Below are positions 8,068-14,810 of a stretch of DNA of 14,997 bases, one piece after another; positions within the stretch are counted from its first letter, which is position 1; each line of letters begins with the position of its first letter. Under the pieces are notes generated by a model. The model saw only the letters and a program-made list of their open reading frames with translations. It was not told the origin of the DNA and did not search any database. Both the position numbers and the translations under genes were made by a program. The DNA is from an uncultured Ruminococcus sp. GTDB taxonomy: Bacteria; Bacillota; Clostridia; Oscillospirales; Ruminococcaceae. The stretch spans positions 1 to 14,997 of the forward strand of contig CALANW010000126.1 of NCBI GenBank assembly GCA_937926145.1, written 5' to 3'.

Positions 8068-8073
8068 TTCCCT

Positions 8074-8958
8074 TTATTTTATCTTCATTTCTTCGTCTAT
8101 CTTGTCATAAACGCCAACGCTCTCGGCAATTTTGCAGTAATACTGCTTGAAGCCGACAACATCGAACATATTCGCTGCAAGCGCTTTCGCATAATACTCA
8201 CGGCTCTTTTCAAGGTCTTTCAACCCGAGCTGAGCAAGCGCACAGCCGCCAAGCGCAAACACATAGTTTTTGCCCTCCAGAATCGACCTTGTGAAGCTTT
8301 CAAAAGCCTTGTCATATTCACCCATTGCAAGGTAGCACATTCCGTAATCCGTGTAGAGATACTGAAAAATGCCCTCATAAGTGTTCTTTTTTTCAAGTCC
8401 GTCATAAATATCGAGCGCTTTCTGATAAGCACCATTTTCAACGTGACATCTTGCAAGCAGGAAATCGACCATATATTTCTCATCATTCAAGCCGAGGTCG
8501 ATAGCGTCCTGAAAATAATTCGCCGCATTGGTATTATACCCCATAAGGCGGTAGGTATTTCCTATGTAAAAGCTTGCGACCGCTTTTTCACGGTCGGTGC
8601 AGTCACATTCCATAACTTCTTTGAGATAGTCGATGCCGTCGACAAGCTCCTCACAGCGGATACAGTCCATACCATCGCTGAAAAGCCTTGCTTTCTTGGA
8701 AAGACCTTTGAAAGTCCCCCTCGTGAGGTACTTGTCATAGCCTCTGCGAGCGGCGCTCTGCGCATCGCTGTAAGCCGTCACTATTGAGGACATAACGAGC
8801 GCAAACTCCGCCAGTCCGAAGAAAAGCTTCTGGAACAGGTCGGGCGTATAATCGGGCGAATCAAAAATTACAAGATAGGCAAGCGCAATAAGAAACATCA
8901 GCGGTACTACTATAATAAAGTGCCGCCAAAGCTTTTTTATAAAATACCACTTGTCCAT
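8074..8958 (-). CDS. Two-TM membrane protein with cytoplasmic TPR repeats
   Basis: A 294-residue protein of unknown function. Two hydrophobic segments (about 14-32 and 42-61) are followed by a basic helix. The C-terminal half has helix pairs of TPR type: EKAVASFYIGNTYRLMGYNT (124-143), the ARCHVENGAYQKALDIYDGL region, YTDYGMCYLAMGEYDKAFES (202-221) and a fourth around 236-262. This suggests a membrane-anchored scaffold. I start it at the ATG at 8958, which has the near-perfect ribosome site CGGAGGAAC. The frame remains open to 9063, but that extension reads straight through the SRP RNA. It precedes dnaX by 6 nt and so is probably co-transcribed with dnaX, ybaB and recR. No partner can be named. 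Confidence 0.85.
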   Translation of the reverse strand: MDKWYFIKKLWRHFIIVVPLMFLIALAYLVIFDSPDYTPDLFQKLFFGLAEFALVMSSIVTAYSDAQSAARRGYDKYLTRGTFKGLSKKARLFSDGMDCIRCEELVDGIDYLKEVMECDCTDREKAVASFYIGNTYRLMGYNTNAANYFQDAIDLGLNDEKYMVDFLLARCHVENGAYQKALDIYDGLEKKNTYEGIFQYLYTDYGMCYLAMGEYDKAFESFTRSILEGKNYVFALGGCALAQLGLKDLEKSREYYAKALAANMFDVVGFKQYYCKIAESVGVYDKIDEEMKIK

Positions 8959-8985
8959 CAAAAAGTTCCTCCGAAAAAGAGAAAA

Positions 8986-9110
8986 ATCCGATACATAGGT
9001 GTGCAGGCTTGCTGCGGCACACAGAGCGAACCGCTTAATGCTGCTCGGTTCCCCGCCTGACATGGTTCACGGTGTTCTGTTGCACAGGGCCCGCACACCT
9101 ATATACCGGA
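8986..9110 (-). ncRNA. ffs: Signal recognition particle RNA, short (4.5S-like) form
   Basis: The minus strand carries the universal domain IV. GTCAGG, stem CGG, GGAA tetraloop (9052-9049), stem CCG and AGCAGC form the Ffh-binding hairpin with its symmetric and asymmetric loops. The two ends pair as a continuous 17-bp stem (9110-9094 with 8986-9002) that includes two G-U pairs. The RNA is about 105-125 nt. I find no Alu-domain motif of the long Bacillus type, either in the RNA or in the 75-nt stretch between promoter and stem. The stem is followed by T5-CTC-T5 (8985-8973), which may terminate part of the transcription before the TPR gene. Placement ahead of dnaX follows the usual Firmicute neighbourhood. 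Confidence 0.94.
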
Positions 9111-9192
9111 TAAATTCCAATCATAGTATGCTGATCCGCTCGTTTTGGGACGTTTTCGCCTCAAACAGAGCGCAAACAGGATTTACTTGATT

Positions 9193-9221
9193 ATGATATC
9201 ATATTTCACAAAAAAAGTCAA
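9193..9221 (-). promoter_or_regulatory. Sigma-A promoter of the SRP RNA and dnaX cluster
   Basis: On the minus strand TTGACT (9221-9216), a 17-nt spacer and TATCAT (9198-9193) form a strong promoter with a predicted start near 9186. That is about 75 nt before the closing stem of the SRP RNA, so the precursor needs 5' processing. No better promoter is visible between the SRP RNA and the TPR gene, so read-through from here probably feeds TPR-dnaX-ybaB-recR. Confidence 0.88.
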
Positions 9222-9374
9222 GCACTTTGCGAAAATTTAAAGGCTTATATAAGCTGCACAAAGATTTTTCCCATAATTTGTTTACTTTTTAATATAATTT
9301 TAGCAAAAATCAACAGCTATATCATTCACGTTTGCACTATTTATACAGAAAATTTTTTCTATCTAATTTTACTA
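9222..9374. other. AT-rich intergenic stretch between divergent promoters
   Basis: No gene is seen. It separates the SRP RNA promoter from the mcrB promoter. The only clear structure is a perfect 12-bp palindrome, GCTTATATAAGC (9243-9254). A TATAAT at 9293-9298 lacks a convincing -35 box. The low GC content contrasts with the flanking genes. Confidence 0.7.
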
Positions 9375-9403
9375 TTGAAATTTTTCCGATTATGAGTTAA
9401 AAT
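9375..9403 (+). promoter_or_regulatory. Sigma-A promoter of the McrBC-like unit
   Basis: TTGAAA (9375-9380), a 17-nt spacer and TAAAAT (9398-9403) precede mcrB with a predicted start near 9410. This leaves an AT-rich leader of about 110 nt before the ribosome site AGGGTGG (9505-9511). Confidence 0.75.
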
Positions 9404-9518
9404 AGTTACAGTGTGTGTTTCAAACGTTTTAGTTTGTCATTTTTTATAAAAATTTCGTATCAAAGGCAGTTAGTTTTATAGAACAAGCTGTACAAAATAT
9501 ATTTAGGGTGGAAAAAAT

Positions 9519-10526
9519 ATGGGTTCTAATATCATTCTTTACGGACCTCCGGGAACAGGTAAAACTTATAATACTATTGCTTATGCGATATCTATTATTT
9601 ACGGAAGACCTATCCGCGAGGTCATGGGCGACGACTACAGCGAGCTTCTCGAGAAGTACAACGCTCTCAAAACTCTCTACGGTCAGATCGAGTTCACTAC
9701 CTTCCATCAGTCTTTCGGCTACGAAGAATTCGTTGAAGGTATCAAGCCTGTCTTCATTCAGGTAATGAACGAAAAGGGCGAGCGTTCCCGTAAGGAAGAA
9801 ATGGTTTATAAGGTAAATCAGGGTGTATTCAAACGTTTCTGCGACGAAGCTTCAAAGAACCCCGGCGAAAAATATGTATTCATCATCGATGAGATCAACC
9901 GAGGCAATGTTTCCAAGATCTTCGGTGAAATGATAACCATTATAGAACCTACAAAACGTCTTGGACAAGCAGAAGAAGCTACCGTTAAGCTTGCTTATTC
10001 GCAGGAGGCGTTCGGCGTTCCCGACAATGTTTACATAATCGGCACGATGAACACCGCCGACCGTTCTATCGCAATGCTCGACTCCGCTTTAAGACGACGC
10101 TTCGACTTTGTTGAAATGATGCCGAACCCCGAGCTTCTGCGCGGAGTTACCGTCGAGGGCATCGATATATGCGAACTTATGTATAAGATAAACAAGCGAG
10201 TTGAGATCCTCCTCGACCGCGACCATACGATTGGTCACGCTTACTTTATGCCGCTTCGCTCCCGTCCGAGCCTTGCAGTCCTCGCGCATATCTTCAAAAA
10301 TGCGATAGTTCCGCTTCTTCAGGACTATTTCTACGATGACTATGAAAAGATAAGACTTGTCCTCGGCGATGCAAACAAAGAGCCGAACGAGCAGTTCGTC
10401 ATCAAGACAGACGTTGACTATGCACAGATCTTCGGCGCAAATGCCGAGCTTTACCTTGAAAATGACGATATTTATACTATAAATAATGCGGCTTTCGGAA
10501 ATGTCAACGCATATCTTAAGATCTAA
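9519..10526 (+). CDS. mcrB: McrB-type AAA+ NTPase lacking an N-terminal recognition domain
   Basis: A 335-residue motor subunit of a McrBC-type system. In the family, McrB forms a GTP-driven hexamer that carries the McrC nuclease and translocates DNA. Walker A YGPPGTGKT begins at residue 8. FTTFHQSFGYEEFVEGIKP (59-77) is a McrB hallmark, Walker B is FIIDEINRGN (121-130), the McrB signature GTMNTADRSIAMLDSALRRR spans 175-194 and includes the arginine cluster, and HTIGHAYFM is at 236-244. Canonical McrB has some 150 or more residues of DNA-binding domain before Walker A; here there are only seven. The upstream DNA is AT-rich and non-coding with a promoter, so this is not a frameshifted start. 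McrC follows 12 nt later. Target recognition must lie elsewhere or be absent. Confidence 0.92.
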   Translation: MGSNIILYGPPGTGKTYNTIAYAISIIYGRPIREVMGDDYSELLEKYNALKTLYGQIEFTTFHQSFGYEEFVEGIKPVFIQVMNEKGERSRKEEMVYKVNQGVFKRFCDEASKNPGEKYVFIIDEINRGNVSKIFGEMITIIEPTKRLGQAEEATVKLAYSQEAFGVPDNVYIIGTMNTADRSIAMLDSALRRRFDFVEMMPNPELLRGVTVEGIDICELMYKINKRVEILLDRDHTIGHAYFMPLRSRPSLAVLAHIFKNAIVPLLQDYFYDDYEKIRLVLGDANKEPNEQFVIKTDVDYAQIFGANAELYLENDDIYTINNAAFGNVNAYLKI

Positions 10527-10538
10527 GGATAATTTCCA

Positions 10539-11750
10539 ATGAGTACAAATAAAAAGTTCGTTATCACAGATGCAGACTCCTTTGTAAGGGGCGGAACATC
10601 GGACGATCCGCATATTATCCCTATCCCCGAGCATAACTTTGACCGTCTTGCGGACTTCACCGAGAACAACCGCTACCCCGTTATGCACGAGATAACCCTC
10701 CCCGATGGGCGCAAGACCATTCACCCTGCCCGCTATGCAGGGATCATAACGCTCCGCGACGGTACGCAGATCGAGCTTATGCCGCAAATAGCCGCCGATC
10801 CTGCCGAAAATGCAGTCGTATCGAAGATGCTCATTCTGCGAATGCTCGAATCGATGATAGAAGTCCCCGTGAAAAGGGTCAACGAGCGCTACTTCAAGAA
10901 AGAACAGCTCAATATTTTCGAAATATGTGTGCGAATGTTTCTTGACGAGGTGGAAAACGTTGTCCGCGGCGGCTTGAAGCAGACCTACGTCCCCTACCGC
11001 GGCAATGAGCCGTTCGTAAAGGGCAAGACTATCTACTCCGAACACGCAAAGAAAAACTATGCCCACAAGGAAAAATTCTTCGTTGAATACGATGTTTTCA
11101 GCATAAACCGCGCCGAGAACAAGCTGATAAAAACTACCCTCGCCGCTTTGCTGAAGCTTTCGACGAACGGACTTAACCTAAAGCGCCTGAGAACGCTCCT
11201 TATGGACTTTGACGGAGTTGATTCCTCAACGAATTTAAAACGTGACTTTGCCGCAGTTATCGACGACCGAAGCATGGCGAGATATTCAAGGGCAATGGGC
11301 TGGTGCAGACTGTTCCTTTTAAACAAGGGAACAACAACGTTCTTCTGCGGAGGAAAGGTCGCTTATGCGATGCTTTTCCCTATCGACAAGCTTTTCTGCG
11401 GCTGTATCGCAACAAGCTTGCGCCGCCAGATAGACCGTTCAAGATACAGCTTCCTCACGCCAGAAAAAATGACAAACTCGGTCAACAATGTTTCGCTCGA
11501 CCTTAATATGGAACCCGTTTCCAACTTCTATGTCAAGGACAAGCTTGATGATTCCTACATAAACATCATCTTCAAATTCTATGATTTCAAGAATTATCAC
11601 GGCAAGGACACCGACGACACGGCGATAGTTTTCCCCGTTACGGAAGTTCTCAACCGCGACCTTGAGGGTATGCAGAGAAATATGTATCTCGTTGACCTCA
11701 AAGACATCGACGGAAGCGTTGCGATACTTAACGAAACATTTTTCCACTGA
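10539..11750 (+). CDS. mcrC: Divergent McrC-family protein, partner of the McrB AAA+
   Basis: A 403-residue protein with the McrC/LlaJI-like layout. An N-terminal beta region has TQIELMPQI (76-84), a helical core has FEICVRMFLDEVENVVRGGL (127-146), and FVKGKTIYSEH and FVEYDVFSINRAENKLIKT follow. LFPIDKLF (279-286) matches the conserved segment before the nuclease. Candidate PD-(D/E)xK residues are D334 (FYVKDK), D349 and K351 (FYDFK), but the proline is replaced by lysine and I cannot see the usual D-x-Y-Q helix downstream. The tail after K351 is only 52 residues. Activity is therefore uncertain. The ribosome site AAGGA lies 9 nt before the ATG, and a terminator follows 5 nt after the stop. 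No DNA methyltransferase is nearby, as expected for a modification-dependent system. Confidence 0.85.
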   Translation: MSTNKKFVITDADSFVRGGTSDDPHIIPIPEHNFDRLADFTENNRYPVMHEITLPDGRKTIHPARYAGIITLRDGTQIELMPQIAADPAENAVVSKMLILRMLESMIEVPVKRVNERYFKKEQLNIFEICVRMFLDEVENVVRGGLKQTYVPYRGNEPFVKGKTIYSEHAKKNYAHKEKFFVEYDVFSINRAENKLIKTTLAALLKLSTNGLNLKRLRTLLMDFDGVDSSTNLKRDFAAVIDDRSMARYSRAMGWCRLFLLNKGTTTFFCGGKVAYAMLFPIDKLFCGCIATSLRRQIDRSRYSFLTPEKMTNSVNNVSLDLNMEPVSNFYVKDKLDDSYINIIFKFYDFKNYHGKDTDDTAIVFPVTEVLNRDLEGMQRNMYLVDLKDIDGSVAILNETFFH

Positions 11751-11755
11751 TATTT

Positions 11756-11784
11756 AGCCGCTCAGTTTTGGGCGGCTTTTTATT
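11756..11784 (+). terminator. Rho-independent terminator after mcrC
   Basis: AGCCGCTC (11756-11763) pairs with GGGCGGCT (11770-11777), including one G-U pair, around a 6-nt loop. TTTTTATT follows directly. It closes the two-gene McrBC-like unit. Confidence 0.9.
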
Positions 11785-11804
11785 GTGAAATTTTAACATA
11801 ACTA

Positions 11805-11833
11805 TTGCAATTCACAGAAAAAAAGTGTATAAT
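11805..11833 (+). promoter_or_regulatory. Sigma-A promoter for the small membrane protein and ychF
   Basis: TTGCAA (11805-11810), a 17-nt spacer and a perfect TATAAT (11828-11833) give a predicted start near 11840, about 43 nt before the next start codon. The preceding terminator separates this unit from mcrBC. Confidence 0.85.
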
Positions 11834-11882
11834 GTTAAATGAATATATCACTCTTGATAAATTTCTGAAAGGATATGATTTT

Positions 11883-12086
11883 ATGAATGAAAATTCCGAA
11901 AGATCCCATGACAGCGTTCTCAACCTGCTTCTCACAGTAACGGGTCTGCTCTCTTTTGTACTCGGATTCGTACTCGGTATATGCGTGACAAAGAAGCTCA
12001 GCGGCAAATGCTGCGGCAAAAATAAAAACTGCAAGGATTTCGACGCTGACGAATATGTTCGCAGCCTTAATCTTGAAGAAAATTAA
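11883..12086 (+). CDS. Small single-TM Cys-rich membrane protein, function unknown
   Basis: A 67-residue protein. A short polar N-terminus is followed by one membrane helix (about 13-34, LLLTVTGLLSFVLGFVLGIC). A basic, cysteine-rich stretch KKLSGKCCGKNKNC (37-50; C34, C43, C44, C50) and an acidic tail ending in EEN complete it. The frame stays open upstream to 11805, but that part contains the promoter boxes. The ATG at 11883 has AAAGGA 9 nt ahead. YchF follows after 25 nt, so the two are probably co-transcribed. The C-x8-C-C-x5-C spacing might hold a metal or disulfides; no family is recognised. Confidence 0.75.
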   Translation: MNENSERSHDSVLNLLLTVTGLLSFVLGFVLGICVTKKLSGKCCGKNKNCKDFDADEYVRSLNLEEN

Positions 12087-12111
12087 TATTAAACAAAGGA
12101 CTAAATGAAAT

Positions 12112-13206
12112 ATGAAACTTGGTATGGTTGGACTTCCGAATGTCGGAAAAAGCACACTCTTTAACGCACTCACAAACGCAGGCGCAGAATCCGCAAACTA
12201 CCCGTTCTGCACCATTGAACCGAACGTCGGCGTTGTTTCCGTCCCCGACGAACGCCTTTTAAAGCTCAAAGAAATGTATAACCCGAACAAATTCACCCCC
12301 GCAACGCTTGAATTTGTCGATATCGCAGGTCTTGTAAAGGGCGCATCAAAGGGCGAAGGTCTTGGAAACAAGTTCCTCGCAAATATCCGTGAAGTTGACG
12401 CTATCGTTCACGTTGTTCGCTGCTTTGAGGGTACGGACGTTATCCACGTTGACGGAAGCATCAATCCGAGAAGAGATATCGAAACTATCGACCTCGAACT
12501 TATCTTCTCCGACATCGAAATGCTCGACAGAAGAATCGACCGCACAAAGAAGCTCGTCAAGGGCGACAAGAAATACATCGCAGAGGTAGAATTCCTTGAA
12601 AAGCTCAAAGCTCACCTCGAAGCAGGTCACTCCGCTCGTTCCTTTGACTTCACAGAGGAAGAAGCAGAAGCTATCAAGAGCACTCCGCTGCTCTCCGCAA
12701 AGCCAGTAATTTTCGCAGCAAACCTCTCCGAAGAGGATTTCAAGAACAACATCGAAAATTCCGTTCACTACAAGACCGTGTGCGAAATAGCAGCGGAGGA
12801 AAAGGCTTCCGTATTCCCTATCTGCGCACAGCTTGAAGCCGAAATTTCCGATATGGGCGATGAGGACAAGGCTATGTTCCTCTCCGAACTCGGACTTGAA
12901 GTATCGGGACTTGACCGTATCATCAAGGAGGGTTACGCTCTCCTCGGACTTATCTCGTTCCTTACAGCAGGCAAGGACGAAGTTCGCGCTTGGACTATCA
13001 CAAAGGGCACAAAAGCTCCGAAGGCAGCAGGAAAGATACACACTGACTTTGAAAAGGGCTTTATCAGAGCGGAAGTTGTTTCGTTCGATGATCTTATGGC
13101 TTGCGGAACAATGACCGCCGCAAAGGAAAAGGGACTTGTCCGTCTTGAGGGCAAGGAATACGTTGTTCAGGACGGAGATATAATCCTGTTCCGCTTCAAC
13201 GTATAA
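12112..13206 (+). CDS. ychF: Ribosome-associated ATPase YchF (Obg/OLA1 family)
   Basis: A 364-residue P-loop protein that binds ribosomes and, unlike its relatives, prefers ATP. The P-loop is GLPNVGKS (7-14), the switch region has NYPFCTIEPNVG (29-40), G3 is DIAGLVKGAS (70-79), and the altered G4 is NLSE (204-207), the NxxE that gives ATP preference. A coiled-coil arm lies at about 125-195, and the C-terminal TGS domain (about 280-362) contains RAWTITKGTKAPKAAGKIH and DGDIILFRFNV. The length is standard. AAAGGA lies 11 nt before the ATG; an ATG at 12104 is out of frame. Its stop codon overlaps a TATAAT sequence. Confidence 0.97.
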   Translation: MKLGMVGLPNVGKSTLFNALTNAGAESANYPFCTIEPNVGVVSVPDERLLKLKEMYNPNKFTPATLEFVDIAGLVKGASKGEGLGNKFLANIREVDAIVHVVRCFEGTDVIHVDGSINPRRDIETIDLELIFSDIEMLDRRIDRTKKLVKGDKKYIAEVEFLEKLKAHLEAGHSARSFDFTEEEAEAIKSTPLLSAKPVIFAANLSEEDFKNNIENSVHYKTVCEIAAEEKASVFPICAQLEAEISDMGDEDKAMFLSELGLEVSGLDRIIKEGYALLGLISFLTAGKDEVRAWTITKGTKAPKAAGKIHTDFEKGFIRAEVVSFDDLMACGTMTAAKEKGLVRLEGKEYVVQDGDIILFRFNV

Positions 13207-13207
13207 T
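13202..13207 (+). promoter_or_regulatory. Candidate -10 box for the binding-protein transcript
   Basis: A perfect TATAAT overlaps the ychF stop codon. A start 6-8 nt downstream would fall at 13213-13215, exactly where the three-way-junction RNA begins. No good -35 box is seen at 16-18 nt, so an activator or a non-canonical promoter would be needed. Confidence 0.4.
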
Positions 13208-13214
13208 ATTAGGG

Positions 13215-13281
13215 ATCAAAAGGGCACAGCGGCAGAGAACGGGAAACTCCGCCGCAAAGGTCTGACGGACCGCCCTTTGAT
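13215..13281 (+). promoter_or_regulatory. Compact three-way-junction RNA leader upstream of the binding-protein gene
   Basis: By hand-folding, P1 pairs 13215-13225 with 13272-13281 (10 bp, one bulged A). P2 pairs GCGGC (13229-13233) with GCCGC (13251-13255), extended by GAG/CTC past one mismatch and capped by AACGGGAAA. P3 pairs GGTC (13259-13262) with GACC (13268-13271). The joining strands are ACA, AAA and none, so P3 stacks directly on P1. A T7 run (13288-13294) and then the ribosome site GGAGGA follow; the run is 6 nt from the stem, so it is not a classic terminator. It may be a ligand- or protein-binding leader, or a 5' stabiliser. No known class is recognised. Confidence 0.6.
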
Positions 13282-13306
13282 TATAAATTTTTTTGGAGGA
13301 TATGAA

Positions 13307-14758
13307 ATGAACACAAAGAAGATCCTTGCAGGCGTTATGGCTCTCTCCCTGACGGCTGCACTCACCGCCTGCGGAAATAACGGCAGTGACAGTGGTGAAA
13401 CAACCACAGAAGCTACCACCACCACTAAGGCGACCGTTGCTGTAAACACAGAGGGACTTAAGGACGAAGAGCAGGAATCACTCTCTTCCGTTCTCGAACA
13501 GCTCCCCGATGTTGAGCTCGCAAACAAGGAGATCAAGTGGCTCGCTCACTATGACCTCAACCCATCGAACGACGGTTCTTCCAAGAAGGTAGAGCTTGAA
13601 CTCTTCGAGCAGAAGTACGGCGGAAAGATCACCTATATCCCTACAACATGGGAAAGCCGTTACGACGACCTCTCCACAAACGTTCTCGGCGGCACGGGCG
13701 TTGACTTCTTCCCCGGAGATGACGCTAACAACTATCCAAAGGGGATTATCAACGGAATGTTCCAGTCTGTTGACGACTATATCGATCTCGATTCCGCTAT
13801 CTGGCAGAACGTTTCCGCAGCTATGGACCTTTACAAGTTCGGCGGAAAGCACTATCAGTTCGTTACGGGCGTAACCGCTGAACAGGTAGTTATCTACGAT
13901 ACATCTACACTCGAAGCTCAGGGCTTTGACGATCCTTGGGAGCTTTATCAGAAGGGCGAATGGAACTGGGATACATTCAAGCAGATGCTCCTCGACTTCG
14001 TTGACCCCGATGCTGACCAGTACGGTCTTGACAACTGGTTCAATGAAAAGGCTCTCTACCTCTCCGCAGGCGTTCCTACTGTTTCCGTCGGCGATGACGG
14101 TCACCTCGTATGCAATGTTAACAACGCTACAGTTGAAAAGGCAATGAACTATCAGTACGAACTCTATCAGAACGGACTTGTTCTTCCTCTTGAACAGTTC
14201 AACTGGTCTATCCAGCCTCAGTTCATGGGCGAGGGCAAGGAGCTCTTCTGGCTCAACGGTACTTGGGGAATCCAGGGCGACCCTGCAACCTGGACAGTTG
14301 GAATCGAACCGCAGAACCTCGGTATCGCACCTGTTCCGTCACCTGAGGGATCCGATCCTTACCAGTCCGCAGTTGTAAACGGCTATGCACTCTGCAAGGG
14401 CGCAGCTAACCCTGAAGGCGTTGCTCGCTTTGCTGAATGTGTTATCGTTGCAAACAATGACCCTGCAACTATCGCTATTTCCGACAGAAAGGCTATGGAC
14501 GACAACCAGTGGTCCGAAGATATCATCGCAAGAGTAAAGGAGATCAACGAACTCACAAGACAGTACCCTGTTGTTGACCTCGCATCAGGCTGCTCCTCCG
14601 ATATCGCTTCCATCACAACAGACGGCGGCTCTGAAATGGGCACAAGAGCTCCATTCCACGGCACAGATTGGGCAACAATGAGAGAAACTATCGCAGATAC
14701 TCTCATTATGCTCGTTGATGAAGTTGACCAGAAGCTTCAGGAAGCTACAGCTGAATAA
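13307..14758 (+). CDS. ABC transporter substrate-binding lipoprotein, sugar type (family 1)
   Basis: A 483-residue extracellular lipoprotein that should capture a carbohydrate or oligosaccharide for an ABC importer. A lipoprotein signal with lipobox LTAC (C22) is followed by a Ser/Thr/Gly linker with ETTTEATTTTKAT (31-43). The mature part is a two-lobe SBP_bac_1-like fold; characteristic segments are IKWLAHYDLN, the YIPTTWESRYDDLSTNVLGG stretch and the LGIAPVPSPEGSD hinge/loop. WELYQKGEWNWDTFKQM and several tryptophans suggest aromatic stacking with sugar. The ATG at 13307 has GGAGGA 6 nt ahead; the frame is open to 13277, but that part lies inside the leader RNA. Permease and ATPase genes are not in the window and may follow to the right. 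The ligand is unknown. Confidence 0.9.
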   Translation: MNTKKILAGVMALSLTAALTACGNNGSDSGETTTEATTTTKATVAVNTEGLKDEEQESLSSVLEQLPDVELANKEIKWLAHYDLNPSNDGSSKKVELELFEQKYGGKITYIPTTWESRYDDLSTNVLGGTGVDFFPGDDANNYPKGIINGMFQSVDDYIDLDSAIWQNVSAAMDLYKFGGKHYQFVTGVTAEQVVIYDTSTLEAQGFDDPWELYQKGEWNWDTFKQMLLDFVDPDADQYGLDNWFNEKALYLSAGVPTVSVGDDGHLVCNVNNATVEKAMNYQYELYQNGLVLPLEQFNWSIQPQFMGEGKELFWLNGTWGIQGDPATWTVGIEPQNLGIAPVPSPEGSDPYQSAVVNGYALCKGAANPEGVARFAECVIVANNDPATIAISDRKAMDDNQWSEDIIARVKEINELTRQYPVVDLASGCSSDIASITTDGGSEMGTRAPFHGTDWATMRETIADTLIMLVDEVDQKLQEATAE

Positions 14759-14768
14759 ATTACATAAT

Positions 14769-14810
14769 AAAAAAACAAATGCCGTCAGAGCGAATTGCTT
14801 TGACGGCATT
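14769..14810 (-). terminator. Strong hairpin with T-tract on the minus strand
   Basis: A 14-bp stem (14778-14791 with 14797-14810, one G-U) with loop GAATT sits 19 nt after the binding-protein stop. Read on the minus strand it is followed by TG and T7, a good terminator. Read on the plus strand it is followed by CAAAATGC, with no T-tract. It would stop transcription entering from the right; for the binding-protein mRNA it may act as a 3' stabilising hairpin. Confidence 0.55.

Noticed and set aside
8959..9063. Upstream extension of the TPR gene frame.
   Set aside because: It reads through the SRP RNA core, while the ATG at 8958 has an excellent ribosome site.
10089..11066. Minus-strand open frame of 325 codons across mcrB and mcrC.
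   Set aside because: It lies opposite two well-supported genes and shows no family motif.
12346..13041. Minus-strand open frame of 231 codons inside ychF.
   Set aside because: It is the mirror of a highly conserved gene and shows no family motif.
13222..13275. Resemblance to a c-di-GMP-I (GEMM) riboswitch: GGCACAG, GGGAAAC and CGCAAAGG in similar order.
   Set aside because: The base pairing differs. The bases after CGCAAA open P3 instead of closing P2, and the GEMM third helix is absent.
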